In this document: one piece after another, positions 18,856 to 30,018 of the stretch
Position numbering within the stretch: the stretch's first letter is position 1
Layout of the letters: every line of letters starts with the position of its first letter
Assembly (NCBI RefSeq): GCF_900465055.1
Contig: NZ_LS483250.1
Location: 2,294,001-2,358,000, forward strand
From: Moritella yayanosii
Lineage (GTDB): Bacteria; Pseudomonadota; Gammaproteobacteria; Enterobacterales; Moritellaceae
DNA length: 64,000 bases
Reading direction: 5' to 3'
Notes under the pieces: generated by a model
What the model saw: only the letters and a program-made list of their open reading frames with translations
Databases searched by the model: none
Told to the model about the DNA's origin: nothing
Translations under genes and position numbers: made by a program

Positions 18856-20328
18856 TTATTTTTTACTCTTGTAATGCGACATCATACGACGGCGTTTTTT
18901 CTGTTGCGATAATGATAACTTATTTTTCTTATCTGCAAACGGATTATCACTGTCACGGAATTCAACTTTAATCGGCGTGCCCATGATTTTTAATGAACGA
19001 CGGAAGTAGTTAATCAAGTAACGACGGTATGAATCCGATAGTTTGGTTACTTGGTTACCATGCACAACGATCAGTGGCGGATTGTAACCACCCGCATGCG
19101 CATAACGCAGCTTAACACGACGTCCTGCATACATTGGCGGCTGATGATCATCAACGGCCATACGTACGATACGCGTTAGCATAGACGTTGATACACGCTT
19201 AGTTGATGAATCGAATGCTTCTGTAATCGATTCAAATAAGTTACCAACACCCGTACCGTGCAATGCTGAGATGAAATGGATACGTGCAAAGTCAATGAAA
19301 CCTAAGCGACGATCTAATTCAGATTTAATGCGATCTTTCACGCCAGCATCTAAACCATCCCATTTATTGATGGCAATCACAATCGAACGGCCTGAGTTAA
19401 TCGCAAAACCTAATAACGTGAGATCTTGTGAGGTAACACCAACACGCGCATCAAATATCATCAATACCACGTTAGCATCATCAATGGCTTGTAATGCTTT
19501 AACAATCGAGAACTTCTCAACGACTTCATTGATATTTTTACGACGACGTACACCAGCAGTATCGATAAGCATGTAGTTACGACCATTACGCTCCATCGGA
19601 ATGTAGATGCTGTCACGGGTAGTTCCCGGCATATCATAAACAACAACACGTTCTTCACCTAAAATACGGTTAACCAATGTTGATTTACCTACGTTAGGGC
19701 AACCAATCATTGCTAGTTTGATGGGTAAACGCGCGTAATCTTCCGCAGTTTGCTCATTTTCCTCTTCTTCAGGTAATAACTCACCATTTACAAAAGGGTC
19801 AGCGTCTGAGAATTCTTCTTCATCTTCAGCACCAGCCACTTCAACGTGTGCTAATGCTTCTTCAATAAGAATGTTAATGCCGCGTCCCTGCGATGCAGCA
19901 ATTTGGTAAATATCACCAAGTGCAAGCGCATAGAATTCAGCAACAGCAACATCGCCATCGAGGCCATCTACTTTGTTGGCAACAAGAAATACTTTCTTCT
20001 GTTGTTTACGTAAATGTTCGGCAATTGCTTGATCAGCTACCATTAGGCCTGCTCGAGCATCTACCATAAATAATACGGCATCCGCTTCTTCAATCGCAAG
20101 TAACGACTGATCAGCCATTTTTGCATCAATCCCTTCTTCATCACCATTAATACCACCGGTATCAACTACGATAAACTCACGACCAGCTAAGTTAGCTTGT
20201 CCATATTTACGGTCACGAGTTAACCCTGGGAAATCGGCAACAAGTGCGTCCCGGGTACGAGTTAAGCGGTTGAACAATGTTGATTTACCAACATTAGGGC
20301 GTCCAACCAATGCAATTACAGGGGTCAT
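18856..20328 (-). CDS. der: Ribosome biogenesis GTPase Der (EngA)
   Basis: 490 residues from [20 protein letters not shown] (ATG at 20328; an in-frame start 6 codons earlier is less likely). It is an essential double-GTPase for 50S assembly. The first G domain has [13 protein letters not shown] and NKVD. The acidic linker EEEENEQ is followed by the second G domain with [17 protein letters not shown] and NKWD. A C-terminal KH-like domain and a basic tail ([14 protein letters not shown]) end the protein. It is the last gene of a run with bamB and yfgM. Confidence 0.96.
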   Translation of the reverse strand: MTPVIALVGRPNVGKSTLFNRLTRTRDALVADFPGLTRDRKYGQANLAGREFIVVDTGGINGDEEGIDAKMADQSLLAIEEADAVLFMVDARAGLMVADQAIAEHLRKQQKKVFLVANKVDGLDGDVAVAEFYALALGDIYQIAASQGRGINILIEEALAHVEVAGAEDEEEFSDADPFVNGELLPEEEENEQTAEDYARLPIKLAMIGCPNVGKSTLVNRILGEERVVVYDMPGTTRDSIYIPMERNGRNYMLIDTAGVRRRKNINEVVEKFSIVKALQAIDDANVVLMIFDARVGVTSQDLTLLGFAINSGRSIVIAINKWDGLDAGVKDRIKSELDRRLGFIDFARIHFISALHGTGVGNLFESITEAFDSSTKRVSTSMLTRIVRMAVDDHQPPMYAGRRVKLRYAHAGGYNPPLIVVHGNQVTKLSDSYRRYLINYFRRSLKIMGTPIKVEFRDSDNPFADKKNKLSLSQQKKRRRMMSHYKSKK

Positions 20329-20438
20329 AGTTAACCTCAGCCTCAATACGGCTATAGTAAAATAAAGTCACTTATTTAAAAGGACAAAATGCGCCTCTCG
20401 GCGCAATAAATTAGGTTGATGGTATTCTATCTCATCGG

Positions 20439-21629
20439 TTAAATTGGTTTTTTTACCGCAACCAAGTCACCACTACGGCTTTGAACATAGAGATATTCAT
20501 CTGAGTTCAAGGCTTTAGAAAATAATCCATCACTATCAATTAATTTTTGTGCAACTAACTTGCCGGTTTTTCGGTCTAGCCAGTGCAGATAACCTTCTTT
20601 GTCGCCGACAACAATATTATTGCCCGAGACAATTGGTGCGGTGACACCACGTAACGCTAAACGATTCTGTGACCATAAGGTCAAGCCATTACGACGATCG
20701 ATGGCATGAATACGACCTTCAGTATCGGTTAAAAACAGTTCAAAGCCGGCAACGGTAAGATCTTTTACCGATGCATATGCACGCTTCCAAAGTACCTTAC
20801 CAGTACGCAGTTCAATCGCCATTAACTCACCGTTAAACGCGGAGGTATAAACCTCAGTACCACGAGCAACCGCTTGGCCATTAACATCAACTAAACGGTC
20901 AATGTCATTGGCGCCTTTTGGCTTAGCAACATTCACTTCCCAGATCAATCGACCATTAGCGAGATAGACGGCGGCTAGTTTACCATCACTGCGACCATAA
21001 ATCGCTGCTCCGTTGGTGGTGATTGGCGAATTATTACCACGTAACGTCAACGCCGGTAATTCTGAACTTTGGATCCAACGCTGCTCACCGGTCTGAACGT
21101 CAAAGGCAATCAAGCTACCATTGCCAGTCTGGATGATAACCAGACCTTCATCAACCACTGGACTTGCGATCACTTCACCGTCAGTTTCAACTTGCCAGAG
21201 TACTTCGCCCGTATTCTCGTTTAATGCAAACAATATCGCATTTTCACTACCGACAAAGATCATGCCATAACCTGCAGCAATACCGCCAGAAAGCAGTGCA
21301 TTATCGCTGTCATCAAAACGGTTAAAAACATCTTGCTCAGACAAATCTTGAGACCAAATTTCATTACCTGAAATAGGATCTAGCGCTTTCACTACACCAG
21401 AACGACTTGCGGCAAAAAGTTGATCATTTACAAGTAAGGTTCGCGTCTGTGAGTAATACTCGCCAACACCTGAACCAATGCTCTTACGCCATTCAATTTC
21501 TGGCGTGAATTCAGCTTGGATCACCGGCAGTGGTGAATACACATCCTCATCATCGCTGAATAAAGAACACCCTTGTAAAAAAACTAAAAGAACCGCAGCT
21601 GTTGTTAGTGTTCTCAGCTTATTGGTCAT
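20439..21629 (-). CDS. bamB: Outer-membrane assembly lipoprotein BamB
   Basis: 396 residues. The N-terminal lipoprotein signal ends in VFLQGCSLF (Cys about residue 21), followed by an eight-bladed PQQ-type beta-propeller (repeats such as GNEIWSQDL, GEVLWQVETDG, GKVLWKRAYAS, GLTLWSQN). It is the accessory lipoprotein of the BAM complex that inserts beta-barrel proteins. It overlaps the 3' end of yfgM by about 11 bp and is followed by der, the standard gammaproteobacterial order. Confidence 0.95.
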   Translation of the reverse strand: MTNKLRTLTTAAVLLVFLQGCSLFSDDEDVYSPLPVIQAEFTPEIEWRKSIGSGVGEYYSQTRTLLVNDQLFAASRSGVVKALDPISGNEIWSQDLSEQDVFNRFDDSDNALLSGGIAAGYGMIFVGSENAILFALNENTGEVLWQVETDGEVIASPVVDEGLVIIQTGNGSLIAFDVQTGEQRWIQSSELPALTLRGNNSPITTNGAAIYGRSDGKLAAVYLANGRLIWEVNVAKPKGANDIDRLVDVNGQAVARGTEVYTSAFNGELMAIELRTGKVLWKRAYASVKDLTVAGFELFLTDTEGRIHAIDRRNGLTLWSQNRLALRGVTAPIVSGNNIVVGDKEGYLHWLDRKTGKLVAQKLIDSDGLFSKALNSDEYLYVQSRSGDLVAVKKPI

Positions 21630-22290
21630 TCAACTCTCCCGCGATTGCAGCATCCAGATCATCTGCCACGTTGGCAATAGCAAGGTCATCAAGTTTTAAT
21701 TGTAACAGCTGTGTATTGGCACCAACTCCCATTAATGCTGTTTCATAAGCACTACGCGCTGCATTTAAATCACCCTGTAGTACATAGATATCACCTTTTA
21801 TTTCTGCTTTTTTACTAGCAAAGGTATCTAGAGTTATGTTATCCAGTGTCGCCTGTGCTGCATCAAAATTCTCTAACTGCGCTTGAACTCGTGCTAGACG
21901 AATCTTAGCAATCGGCAAAATACTAGCTTGATTACTGTTTGTCGCTATCCAGCTAAGTTGCGTTTCAGCTTCAGCAAAATCTTGTTTTTTCACCGCTTCA
22001 GCGGCAAGTTGTAATGCTATTAGTGTTGCGTAAGCATTACCACTATTGGCATCGATAAACGTCTGAGTGGTCGCCTTTGCTGCTAGTCCATTTTCAGATA
22101 ATTCAGTCACCACAGTATCATAAGCTGCTGATAGTTCTTCTTGTGCTGCTAACTGGCTATCGTTGTAATAACGAAAACCCACTAAGCCCGCTAGGCCTAG
22201 TACTGTGCCAAAAATAACCGCATTACCATGGGACTTCCACCATGATTTCAGCGCTTCAACTTGTTGTTCTTCAGTAGCGTAACCTTCCAC
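21619..22290 (-). CDS. yfgM: YfgM, SecYEG-associated periplasmic chaperone-like protein
   Basis: 223 residues. A cytosolic N-terminus (VEALKSWWKSHGN) is followed by one membrane segment (about 24-43, AVIFGTVLGLAGLVGFRYY) and a periplasmic TPR-like helical domain. E. coli YfgM associates with SecYEG and PpiD and helps release secreted proteins. It sits between hisS and bamB, as in E. coli, and overlaps bamB. Confidence 0.92.
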   Translation of the reverse strand: MEGYATEEQQVEALKSWWKSHGNAVIFGTVLGLAGLVGFRYYNDSQLAAQEELSAAYDTVVTELSENGLAAKATTQTFIDANSGNAYATLIALQLAAEAVKKQDFAEAETQLSWIATNSNQASILPIAKIRLARVQAQLENFDAAQATLDNITLDTFASKKAEIKGDIYVLQGDLNAARSAYETALMGVGANTQLLQLKLDDLAIANVADDLDAAIAGELNDQ

Positions 22291-22342
22291 GTCTCACCCT
22301 TAATTTTTAAACACCATTAATCAGTATTGCTTAATTGTGGCT

Positions 22343-23629
22343 TTACTTGCTTAATAGCGTTGTTAATTTATTTACTAACTCAGTAACTGCGATAGTTTGC
22401 TGCTGTGTCTTACCAGTCAGATCTTTCACCGTCACTTGTTGGTTTTCGATTTCGTCGCTGCCCAGAATAAGTGCTACTTTAGCGCCATTTTGATCAGCTC
22501 GTTTAAGTTGTTTCTTAAAGTTACCGCCGCCGTTATGCATCATAAATTTCACCTTCGGCATTTGATCGCGTAACTGCTCTGCTAATAACATACCGTGTAT
22601 ATCAGCGCCTTCGCCTAATGCCGCAATATAAACATCAACAGCGCCAGCAATATCAGACGTTAACTCTAAGGTTTCTAATAATAAGACTAAACGTTCAATA
22701 CCCAGTGCAAAACCAACTGCAGGTGTTGCTTTACCACCCAACTGTTCAACTAAGCCATCATAACGACCGCCGCCACACACAGTGCCTTGCGCACCTAAGC
22801 TTTCTGTTACCCACTCAAATACAGTGTAGTTATAATAATCAAGGCCACGTACTAAACGATGATTGATTTGATAGTTAACGCCTGCGCTATCTAACATCTT
22901 ACATAGACCATCGAAATGCGCTTTAGTTTCTTCGCCGTAGTAATCCGCTAAGCTTGGTGCATCGTTAAGCAATGCTTGCACATTTGGATTCTTACTATCG
23001 AGTACCCGCAATGGATTGGTGTACATACGTCGTTGGCTTTCTTCATCAAGCTGGTCTTTAAAACCTTCTAAGAAGCTAATTAATGCTTCTTTATGTGCAC
23101 TACGCTCTGCAGCTGAACCCAGAGAGTTCAGCTGCAGTGTCAGGTGTTGCTCAATACCCAGTAGTTTCCACAGGCGTACTGTTAATAAAATAATTTCCGC
23201 ATCAGTATCTGCGCCTTTAAGACCAAAAATTTCGACACCAAATTGGTGGAATTGACGATAGCGCCCTTTTTGTGGACGTTCATAACGGAACATCGGACCG
23301 ATGTACCACATACGACGCTCTTGGTTATATAACAAACCATTTTGAATACCAGCACGCACTGTTGAAGCTGTGCCTTCAGGGCGTAATGTTAGGCTGTCAC
23401 CGTTACGATCATCAAACGTGTACATTTCTTTTTCGACAACGTCTGTTACTTCGCCGATCGCGCGCTTGAATAAATTCGTAGATTCAACGATAGGCATACG
23501 AATTTCAGAGTAGCCATAGGCTGCAACAGTATCACGTAATATTGATTCTACTTTTTGCCATACCGGCGTTTGTTCTGGTAAGCAATCATTCATGCCACGA
23601 ATTGCTTGGATTGGTTTAGCCACGGTCAC
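22343..23629 (-). CDS. hisS: Histidyl-tRNA synthetase
   Basis: 428 residues of a class II synthetase. Motif 1 region is near [14 protein letters not shown]. Motif 2 is [19 protein letters not shown]. The HisA signature is [15 protein letters not shown], motif 3 is [15 protein letters not shown], and a C-terminal anticodon-binding domain follows. It charges tRNA-His. The start [15 protein letters not shown] has the conserved substrate segment. It lies downstream of ispG behind a hairpin, and upstream of yfgM. Confidence 0.97.
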   Translation of the reverse strand: MTVAKPIQAIRGMNDCLPEQTPVWQKVESILRDTVAAYGYSEIRMPIVESTNLFKRAIGEVTDVVEKEMYTFDDRNGDSLTLRPEGTASTVRAGIQNGLLYNQERRMWYIGPMFRYERPQKGRYRQFHQFGVEIFGLKGADTDAEIILLTVRLWKLLGIEQHLTLQLNSLGSAAERSAHKEALISFLEGFKDQLDEESQRRMYTNPLRVLDSKNPNVQALLNDAPSLADYYGEETKAHFDGLCKMLDSAGVNYQINHRLVRGLDYYNYTVFEWVTESLGAQGTVCGGGRYDGLVEQLGGKATPAVGFALGIERLVLLLETLELTSDIAGAVDVYIAALGEGADIHGMLLAEQLRDQMPKVKFMMHNGGGNFKKQLKRADQNGAKVALILGSDEIENQQVTVKDLTGKTQQQTIAVTELVNKLTTLLSK

Positions 23630-23696
23630 TCTCGAAAATTAAAAAAGACATATGACCCCAGATTATAAGGCGTTTCTACGTCGAGGTAAAATATTC

Positions 23697-23737
23697 AAAG
23701 GTGTTAGTAGGATATTTATCCTAATTTCAACACCTTT
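23697..23737 (-). terminator. Nested inverted repeat between ispG and hisS
   Basis: Outer arms AAAGGTGTT / AACACCTTT enclose a second hairpin (TAGGATA / TATCCTA). On the minus strand it follows the ispG stop by about 10 nt and is trailed by GAATATTTT. It is a probable (partial) terminator before hisS. Confidence 0.65.
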
Positions 23738-23747
23738 ACTGGAAAAA

Positions 23748-24866
23748 TTACGATCCTGCGTCCGTTACTATGATATTTTCAGGTGCCATCATCGCGGCTT
23801 TTGCTCGAATTTTAGCCTCAAGCTGATCGATTATATCGTTATTATCAAAACGTTCTTTCTGACGTTTGCCATCGAGGTAATAACCGCTCTTATTACTGCC
23901 TCCGGTGACACCGATATGTACAGCTTCCGCTTCACCAGGGCCGTTTACCACGCAACCTATAATAGACACGTCCATTGGGATAATAATATCCTCTAAACGC
24001 TCTTCAAGTGCATTCACGGTACTGATCACATCAAACTCTTGACGAGAACAGGTCGGGCAAGCAATAAAGTTAATACCACGACTACGGATACGTAATGATT
24101 TTAAAATATCAAAACCAACACGTACTTCTTCAACAGGATCTGCTGCTAATGATATACGAATTGTATCACCGATGCCTTCGGCTAATAACATGCCAAGGCC
24201 AACGGCTGACTTAACCGCACCACTTCTGAAACCACCCGCTTCAGTTATACCTAAATGCAATGGTTGTTCGATCAATTTTGCTAATTGGCGGTAAGATTCC
24301 ACCGCAAGGAACACGTCCGATGCTTTTACACTGACTTTAAATTGATCAAAGTTCAAGCGGTCCAGAATATCAACGTGACGCATTGCTGATTCAACCAACG
24401 CAGCAGCTGTCGGCTCACCATATTTCTCTTGGATCTCACGCTCTAATGAACCACCGTTAACACCAATACGAATTGGAATATTCATGTCTTTGGCACAATC
24501 AACCACAGAGCGGATACGACTTTCATTACCGATATTTCCGGGATTGATACGCAAGCAATCAACGCCGTATTCAGCGACTTTAAGTGCAATACGGTAGTCA
24601 AAGTGAATATCAGCCACCAGTGGCACATCAACTTGTTGTTTAATTAGTTTGAATGCTTCTGCGGCATCCATGGTCGGCACGGAAACTCGCACAATATCAG
24701 CACCAACGGCTTCTAATGCTTTAATCTGAGCAACGGTTGCAGCAACATCCGTCGTCAACGTATTTGTCATTGACTGTACTGCAATCGGTGCATTGCCACC
24801 CACGGGTACCTTACCAACCATGATCTGTTTTGAATGGCGGCGAATAATTGGACTTTCCTGATGCAT
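23748..24866 (-). CDS. ispG: 4-hydroxy-3-methylbut-2-enyl diphosphate synthase IspG (GcpE)
   Basis: 372 residues of the penultimate MEP-pathway enzyme, which makes HMBPP from MEcPP. A TIM-barrel N-terminus ([30 protein letters not shown]) is joined to a [4Fe-4S] domain with cysteines in [11 protein letters not shown] and [10 protein letters not shown]. It lies 16 nt after rodZ in the same direction, as in many gammaproteobacteria. Confidence 0.97.
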   Translation of the reverse strand: MHQESPIIRRHSKQIMVGKVPVGGNAPIAVQSMTNTLTTDVAATVAQIKALEAVGADIVRVSVPTMDAAEAFKLIKQQVDVPLVADIHFDYRIALKVAEYGVDCLRINPGNIGNESRIRSVVDCAKDMNIPIRIGVNGGSLEREIQEKYGEPTAAALVESAMRHVDILDRLNFDQFKVSVKASDVFLAVESYRQLAKLIEQPLHLGITEAGGFRSGAVKSAVGLGMLLAEGIGDTIRISLAADPVEEVRVGFDILKSLRIRSRGINFIACPTCSRQEFDVISTVNALEERLEDIIIPMDVSIIGCVVNGPGEAEAVHIGVTGGSNKSGYYLDGKRQKERFDNNDIIDQLEAKIRAKAAMMAPENIIVTDAGS

Positions 24867-24882
24867 ATTTATAACTCGTTAA

Positions 24883-25821
24883 TTAAGCTTCAAAAGGTAC
24901 TTTAAATTTAGCAAGTTTACCTTGTTTAAAGGTTGATAAATCGACTGGCTTACCTGCATAACTCATTATTACATACTCTGGTGCGCCAAGTTTAATTGAT
25001 AATGGTGCTAAACCTTGTAATGAAATTGACTGACCGGCTTTTCTCACACCCGTCGACAGTGTTTTGCCGTTTTTATCTTTAACTTGTACCCAACAATCCC
25101 CGGCGAAGGTCAGCACCAATGACTGAGCAATAATAGCCGGTTTATTATCCGGAGTATTTGTGACGACAGATGGTGCCAATACTTCTGCTGGAACGACCTC
25201 TAATAATGGCGGTGCGAGAACATCTAATGCTGGAGTCTGCGCAGCGGTACTATCAAGCTCAGTGCTATCAAACTCAGCACTTTCAGCAACAACGGAAGGG
25301 GCTTGCTCTTCAATAACCGCCACGGCACCAACTGACTCTATCGGTTGTGTGGTGGTGGGCTCGGGCACAACAACGTCAACGTCATCACCACGTAATCCCC
25401 AAATTAAAAATACCGCTAGCATAAAGCCAATAATACCGTAACTCACCAGCATTAAACGGTTATCGTGTGCTTCCAATTTAGTTCTGCGGGAAAAACTCTG
25501 CAATTCAGCTTGTTGTTCACATGCTACATTTTGGCTATCATAAGCAGCAATGATTTCATCTTCAGATATTTTAAGATAACGAGCATAACAACGAATGTAG
25601 CCACGCATGAATGTAGATGATATTTTTTTATCAGCAACACTTTGTTCAATATTGTTGATAACAGACGATTTAAGGTGAATATGATTACAGACCTCTTGCA
25701 CACTGATACCGGATGCAACTCTTGCATCCTGCAACATTTGGCCTGCAGTCACCACCGCGATATTGTCCTGCAATTCAGCAGTTTTATTAGGATCTTTTAA
25801 GGTTTCTAAATCAATAGTCAT
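24883..25821 (-). CDS. rodZ: Cell-shape protein RodZ
   Basis: 312 residues. A cytosolic helix-turn-helix of XRE type (AGQMLQDARVASGISVQEVC, about 27-95) binds MreB. One membrane segment follows at about 127-147 (LVSYGIIGFMLAVFLIWGL). A low-complexity Pro/Ala/Val/Glu linker leads to a C-terminal DUF4115 beta domain (FAGDCWVQVKDKNGKTL). It overlaps the end of pilW by 11 bp and precedes ispG. Confidence 0.93.
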   Translation of the reverse strand: MTIDLETLKDPNKTAELQDNIAVVTAGQMLQDARVASGISVQEVCNHIHLKSSVINNIEQSVADKKISSTFMRGYIRCYARYLKISEDEIIAAYDSQNVACEQQAELQSFSRRTKLEAHDNRLMLVSYGIIGFMLAVFLIWGLRGDDVDVVVPEPTTTQPIESVGAVAVIEEQAPSVVAESAEFDSTELDSTAAQTPALDVLAPPLLEVVPAEVLAPSVVTNTPDNKPAIIAQSLVLTFAGDCWVQVKDKNGKTLSTGVRKAGQSISLQGLAPLSIKLGAPEYVIMSYAGKPVDLSTFKQGKLAKFKVPFEA

Positions 25822-26581
25822 TTGTAATATATTTTTGTGTTTGGAACGCTAATGGAAATTGAGCTAATAATTGCCGACTATATACTTCAGCGACGGCCGA
25901 ATTATTCAGTTTTTCTGCAATATTAAAACCCAACCAAATACTACGTGCGGTTGCTTTACTGATGGATTCATATTTAGTTAATTGTTGTTTAGCCACCGCA
26001 TAATCAGCCAGTTTATAGTGTAATTCTGCAATAGATAACCGTACGTCTAAATTTTTCGGTTCATATGCGAGAGATGACTGTAAATACTTTAATGCACGGG
26101 TATTATTACCTTGCTCATGCGCACAGCGCCCCGCATTTTCATAACTATTCGCAATTTGGTTATAACTCGGCGACGCGATTGCGGTTAAAAACTCAGTTTC
26201 AGCTTCATCAAATCGCGCAAGTCCACATAGAAACACACCAAAGTTATTATGAATATTACCATCATCTGGCGCCAGATCGAGCGCATATAAATAGGCTTTT
26301 TCAGCTTGCTGATGCTCTTTTACTTTCTGATAGTAATATGCAAAAGCTAAATAAATATTCGCATCGTCAGGCGTATAACGACTGGCTTTATCCAGATTTA
26401 TTTTCGCCTTTTGATAATTTTCAATTTCAATATACTTAAGCGCTAAGGTGAGTCGACTTCTGGACGCTGCAATTTTATCAACAGAGTTATCAGTCAAGCC
26501 AGCACTGGTTTCAATGTAACTTTGTGTGCTACAGCCAACTAGTGCCGTTATTATTAATCCTACTACAGCGAAACGTTTCAT
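25811..26581 (-). CDS. pilW: Type IV pilus biogenesis/stability protein PilW (PilF)
   Basis: About 256 residues, with a lipoprotein signal MKRFAVVGLIITALVGCSTQ (lipobox Cys) and six TPR-like repeats (for example AYLYALDLAPDDGNIHNNFG). The family is the pilotin that helps PilQ secretin assembly in the outer membrane. I start at the ATG at 26581; an in-frame ATG 4 codons earlier has no better ribosome site. It lies between rlmN and rodZ, the usual position. Confidence 0.9.
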   Translation of the reverse strand: MKRFAVVGLIITALVGCSTQSYIETSAGLTDNSVDKIAASRSRLTLALKYIEIENYQKAKINLDKASRYTPDDANIYLAFAYYYQKVKEHQQAEKAYLYALDLAPDDGNIHNNFGVFLCGLARFDEAETEFLTAIASPSYNQIANSYENAGRCAHEQGNNTRALKYLQSSLAYEPKNLDVRLSIAELHYKLADYAVAKQQLTKYESISKATARSIWLGFNIAEKLNNSAVAEVYSRQLLAQFPLAFQTQKYITNDY

Positions 26582-26605
26582 GCCTAAATCCATCTAGTCA
26601 AAGTA

Positions 26606-27721
26606 TTAATCAGCCATCTTGACTGAAATCGCTTCACCTTGCATCCGTTTTTTTAATGTTCTTTTCGTTCTGTCGATTACATCACCCACTAATTGACCGC
26701 AAGCAGCATCAATATCATCACCACGGGTTTTACGAATTGTCACCGTATTTTCGTATTCCATCAGCACTTTATTAAAGCGATCGATACGACTATTACTAGG
26801 TTTAGCATAGTCACTGCCTGGGAACGGATTAAATGGGATCAAGTTGATTTTACACGGTGTATCTTTTAATAAATGCGCTAATTCATGGGCTTGATCAGTT
26901 GAATCATTCACGTGATCAAGTAATACATACTCAATCGTTACTTTTTTACGATTGGCATTTGATTTACTAATATAGTTTTTAACGGATGCTAATAACATTT
27001 CAATATTATACTTTTTATTGATCGGGACAAGCTCGTCACGTAATGTATCATTCGATGCATGCAATGAAATAGCCAATGCTACATCAATTGAATCGGCTAA
27101 TTTATCTAACGCAGGAACCACACCAGAAGTAGATACAGTAACTCGACGTTTTGATAAACCAAAACCATAATCATCTAACATTATGTTCAATGCCGGGACC
27201 AAGTTTGTCATGTTAAGCAGTGGTTCACCCATGCCCATCATCACCACATTGGTGATTGCACGTTTTTTATTATTAAAACCAATAACTTGTGTTGCACGCC
27301 ATACTTGACCAATGATTTCTGATACACGCAGGTTTCGGTTAAAACCTTGTTGGGCCGTCGAGCAGAATGTACATTCTAGTGCACAACCAACTTGTGACGA
27401 TACACAAAGTGTTGCACGGTCGCCATCGGGAATATAAACCGTTTCATATTCTTGACCATCGACTTTTAGAGCCCATTTAATTGTACCATCAGCACTGCGC
27501 TGTTCTTTACTGATTTCAGGCGCTGAAATAATAGTTTCACGTAATAATTTCTCACGTAATTTTTTATTCAAGTTGGTCATTTCATTAATGTCATCACAGC
27601 CTTCATGATAGATCCATTTCATCACTTGATCGGCACGGAATGGTTTTTCACCAATGTCAGCGAAAAATTGGCGCATCGCTTTGCGATCTAAGTCTAATAG
27701 ATTAATTTTTTTATTACTCAT
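26606..27721 (-). CDS. rlmN: Dual-specificity RNA methyltransferase RlmN
   Basis: 371 residues of a radical-SAM enzyme that methylates C2 of A2503 in 23S rRNA and A37 in tRNA. The radical-SAM cysteines lie in [15 protein letters not shown]. The glycine-rich SAM motif is [12 protein letters not shown]-terminal catalytic cysteine lies in [12 protein letters not shown]; the second catalytic cysteine is in VLLDH...[15 protein letters not shown] or its neighbour. I chose the ATG at 27721 ([12 protein letters not shown]) because AGAGG is 8 nt upstream. Confidence 0.96.
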   Translation of the reverse strand: MSNKKINLLDLDRKAMRQFFADIGEKPFRADQVMKWIYHEGCDDINEMTNLNKKLREKLLRETIISAPEISKEQRSADGTIKWALKVDGQEYETVYIPDGDRATLCVSSQVGCALECTFCSTAQQGFNRNLRVSEIIGQVWRATQVIGFNNKKRAITNVVMMGMGEPLLNMTNLVPALNIMLDDYGFGLSKRRVTVSTSGVVPALDKLADSIDVALAISLHASNDTLRDELVPINKKYNIEMLLASVKNYISKSNANRKKVTIEYVLLDHVNDSTDQAHELAHLLKDTPCKINLIPFNPFPGSDYAKPSNSRIDRFNKVLMEYENTVTIRKTRGDDIDAACGQLVGDVIDRTKRTLKKRMQGEAISVKMAD

Positions 27722-28080
27722 GAAGTGAGCCTCTGTCATTTATTTTATTCGGTTTGAAACAATTTAAGACTCAATTTTAAACCATACTTTAAGCATGGTT
27801 GGATAAAAAAGACGATACTAAAATTGAGGTTTCAGGGCGCGAGATTGTACAAAGTTTAACGCCTAGACGCTAGCGCATTAGTCGAATTAAACAAAATAAT
27901 TTATTAACCGTTATTTTCAATAACAACGAATCGAGTGAGATAACAAATAATTAAGGCTGAATATCAGGGTTTAAAGAGGAACAGCATAGAATGTGGCGAT
28001 GGAAAATAAAATCATAAAACCGGGCAGTAAATTAATCACGCATCACTACGCAACGACTTACAACCCGTTACACTAACTCA
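27722..28080. other. 359-bp spacer between rlmN and ndk
   Basis: AT-rich spacer with no coding frame I can support. Near 27780-27803 a short inverted repeat (AACCAT / ATGGTT) is followed on the minus strand by TAAAATT, a weak terminator candidate for ndk. Confidence 0.4.
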
Positions 28081-28506
28081 TTAACGTGGGCATACTTCGT
28101 TTTCAGTAAAGAAATAAGCAATTTCACGTGCAGCTGATTCCTCACTATCAGAACCATGTACCGCATTCAAACGCATGCTCTCAGCATAGTCACAACGTAA
28201 CGTGCCCGCGGCTGCATTTTCAGGGTTAGTCGCCCCCATTAACTCACGGTAGAAAGTGATCGCATTATCACCTTCTAATACTTGCACCATGATCGGACCT
28301 GACGTCATAAATTCCATCAATGGTTCGAAGAATACTTTGCCTTCATGTTCTGCATAAAAACCTTCCGCTTGTTCACGGGTAAGGTGAAGCATTTTTGCTG
28401 CAACAACATTTAAACCACTTGCTTCAATACGAGAGTAAATAGCACCAATTAAATTTTTTCTTACTGCATCAGGCTTAACAATAGAAAATGTGCGTTGAAT
28501 CGCCAT
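28081..28506 (-). CDS. ndk: Nucleoside diphosphate kinase
   Basis: 141 residues from [15 protein letters not shown] (ATG at 28506; the open frame extends 18 codons upstream without support). It transfers gamma-phosphate among nucleotides through a phospho-histidine, which lies in [15 protein letters not shown]. The family signature and length match. It sits upstream of rlmN, the same neighbourhood as in E. coli. Confidence 0.96.
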   Translation of the reverse strand: MAIQRTFSIVKPDAVRKNLIGAIYSRIEASGLNVVAAKMLHLTREQAEGFYAEHEGKVFFEPLMEFMTSGPIMVQVLEGDNAITFYRELMGATNPENAAAGTLRCDYAESMRLNAVHGSDSEESAAREIAYFFTENEVCPR

Positions 28507-28667
28507 AATTTTTAACCTTAATTTGAGAAGTTGACTATTTAACATCGACTTTAATTGCATTACAATTTTTAAACAAGTGTTAATCGCGAAACGACTCTTT
28601 AATAACGTGTAATGCGAACCTTAACCTGCACAAATCAGTTACATTGCCTAATTGTTTAAATATCAGA

Positions 28668-30005
28668 CTATTTATCCAGTGAATTAAGATCCAAATCAGT
28701 TATCATGCTCTGTTTATCTGTCGATTCAGCTGGCAATGGTGATGCGATATCATCACCTATTGGGGTTGATATCGCTTTTTCAAATTTACGTTTTTGCCAA
28801 AACTTAATACTAAATAATACTGCCACCGCTAAACAGACCAACAAGATCAAACCGCCAATGGCCCACAATAATAAATCCCTGTCGCTCTCTGAATCCTCGA
28901 ACATATCCATTGCGATCTCTGTCGTGTCTGCCTGAGAGGCTATGGCAGCAGGAATCAGAGCACTCTCAATAACAATCGGTCTTGGTATCACAAATGCTTC
29001 TGAAGGCATGTGAATGGTAATCTCACGTCCTGCTGTTGTGGTCGCAAACAACTCTAATTCAATACTATAACGACCAAACTCAGCCGGTCGTTCAAAAGAA
29101 TAAATTTGTTCTGTCATCCCTGCTTTACCATAAATGATAAAGTCATTACTCTTACCATGATGAACAGACTCGAGACGACCTTTAATAACAATACTCTCGG
29201 GCTTTAATTCGTCAATATCATAAGTCAGTTTTAACTGCGGGTCGCCATCCATCAGTAAGGGTAACATCTGCGTCTTTATTGGTTTTGGGAACAGAACAAT
29301 GTCTTGATTAAAATGACGACTAAAAGCATTGTTTGTTACTGCCACCTCAAATTTATACTTACCCGTCGCTAAATCAAGTTGCAAATAGGCCGTAAAAAGC
29401 CCGTCTTCAGGCACTTCATCAAAAAATACACCTTTATCATTAAACTTCGCCAACTCTTGAGAGGTAAAGCTAAAATTCTCATCTTCTGTGCGATTATAAC
29501 CATAAGCAGTAACAATCAGTTCGGTATCGCGTAAATACGTGGCGTTAAGGCGCTTTTGCAAATGTAATAATTCACCCGTGATTTTTAAACGTTCGCCACT
29601 ATATAATTGAATAGGCAAACGGTTGACTTGCAGTTGTACGTCTGACAATAATTGAATTCGGTTATCTCCTTGGATCTTACCTAATGCTTGCCAGGGTCCA
29701 GGCATCGGATTATCAATCGTGATAATGTCATGCTCTTCGCCTTCAATCCAATGAACGCGATCAGACGTATCCCAAATATAAACTTTACTGCCGTCAGGAC
29801 GCACTAAGATCACCGCTTTAGAAAAACGTTCACGCGCAATAATAAAGGTGATTTGCTCAATGCCATAATCAACCCGAAAACGATTATCTAACAACTTAAT
29901 ATCATGTGTCTGATAAACATTAGCCTGATAGACACTTTTAGCGGATGTAACAGTGCTGATAGCAACAGCACTAATTAATACCAGTAACAACCAAATATTA
30001 CGCAT
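28668..30005 (-). CDS. TIGR03503-like membrane-anchored protein
   Basis: About 445 residues from MRNIWLLLVLISAVAIS (ATG at 30005), which is a signal peptide. A long beta-rich exported domain follows (SKAVILVRPDGSKVYIWD, DNPMPGPWQALGKI). A C-terminal membrane segment at about 395-417 (LLLWAIGGLILLVCLAVAVLF) and a basic cytosolic tail end the protein. It resembles a Vibrio/Shewanella family that I recall as TIGR03503, of unknown function. The topology suggests a periplasmic domain tethered at its C-terminus. It lies 13 nt downstream of dnaQ, likely in one operon. Confidence 0.75.
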   Translation of the reverse strand: MRNIWLLLVLISAVAISTVTSAKSVYQANVYQTHDIKLLDNRFRVDYGIEQITFIIARERFSKAVILVRPDGSKVYIWDTSDRVHWIEGEEHDIITIDNPMPGPWQALGKIQGDNRIQLLSDVQLQVNRLPIQLYSGERLKITGELLHLQKRLNATYLRDTELIVTAYGYNRTEDENFSFTSQELAKFNDKGVFFDEVPEDGLFTAYLQLDLATGKYKFEVAVTNNAFSRHFNQDIVLFPKPIKTQMLPLLMDGDPQLKLTYDIDELKPESIVIKGRLESVHHGKSNDFIIYGKAGMTEQIYSFERPAEFGRYSIELELFATTTAGREITIHMPSEAFVIPRPIVIESALIPAAIASQADTTEIAMDMFEDSESDRDLLLWAIGGLILLVCLAVAVLFSIKFWQKRKFEKAISTPIGDDIASPLPAESTDKQSMITDLDLNSLDK

Positions 30006-30018
30006 GTTTGTCCTTATC

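Noticed and set aside
23652-23996. 114-codon plus-strand frame over the ispG 3' end
   Set aside because: Most of it is antisense to the well-supported ispG, and the rest covers the hairpin between ispG and hisS.
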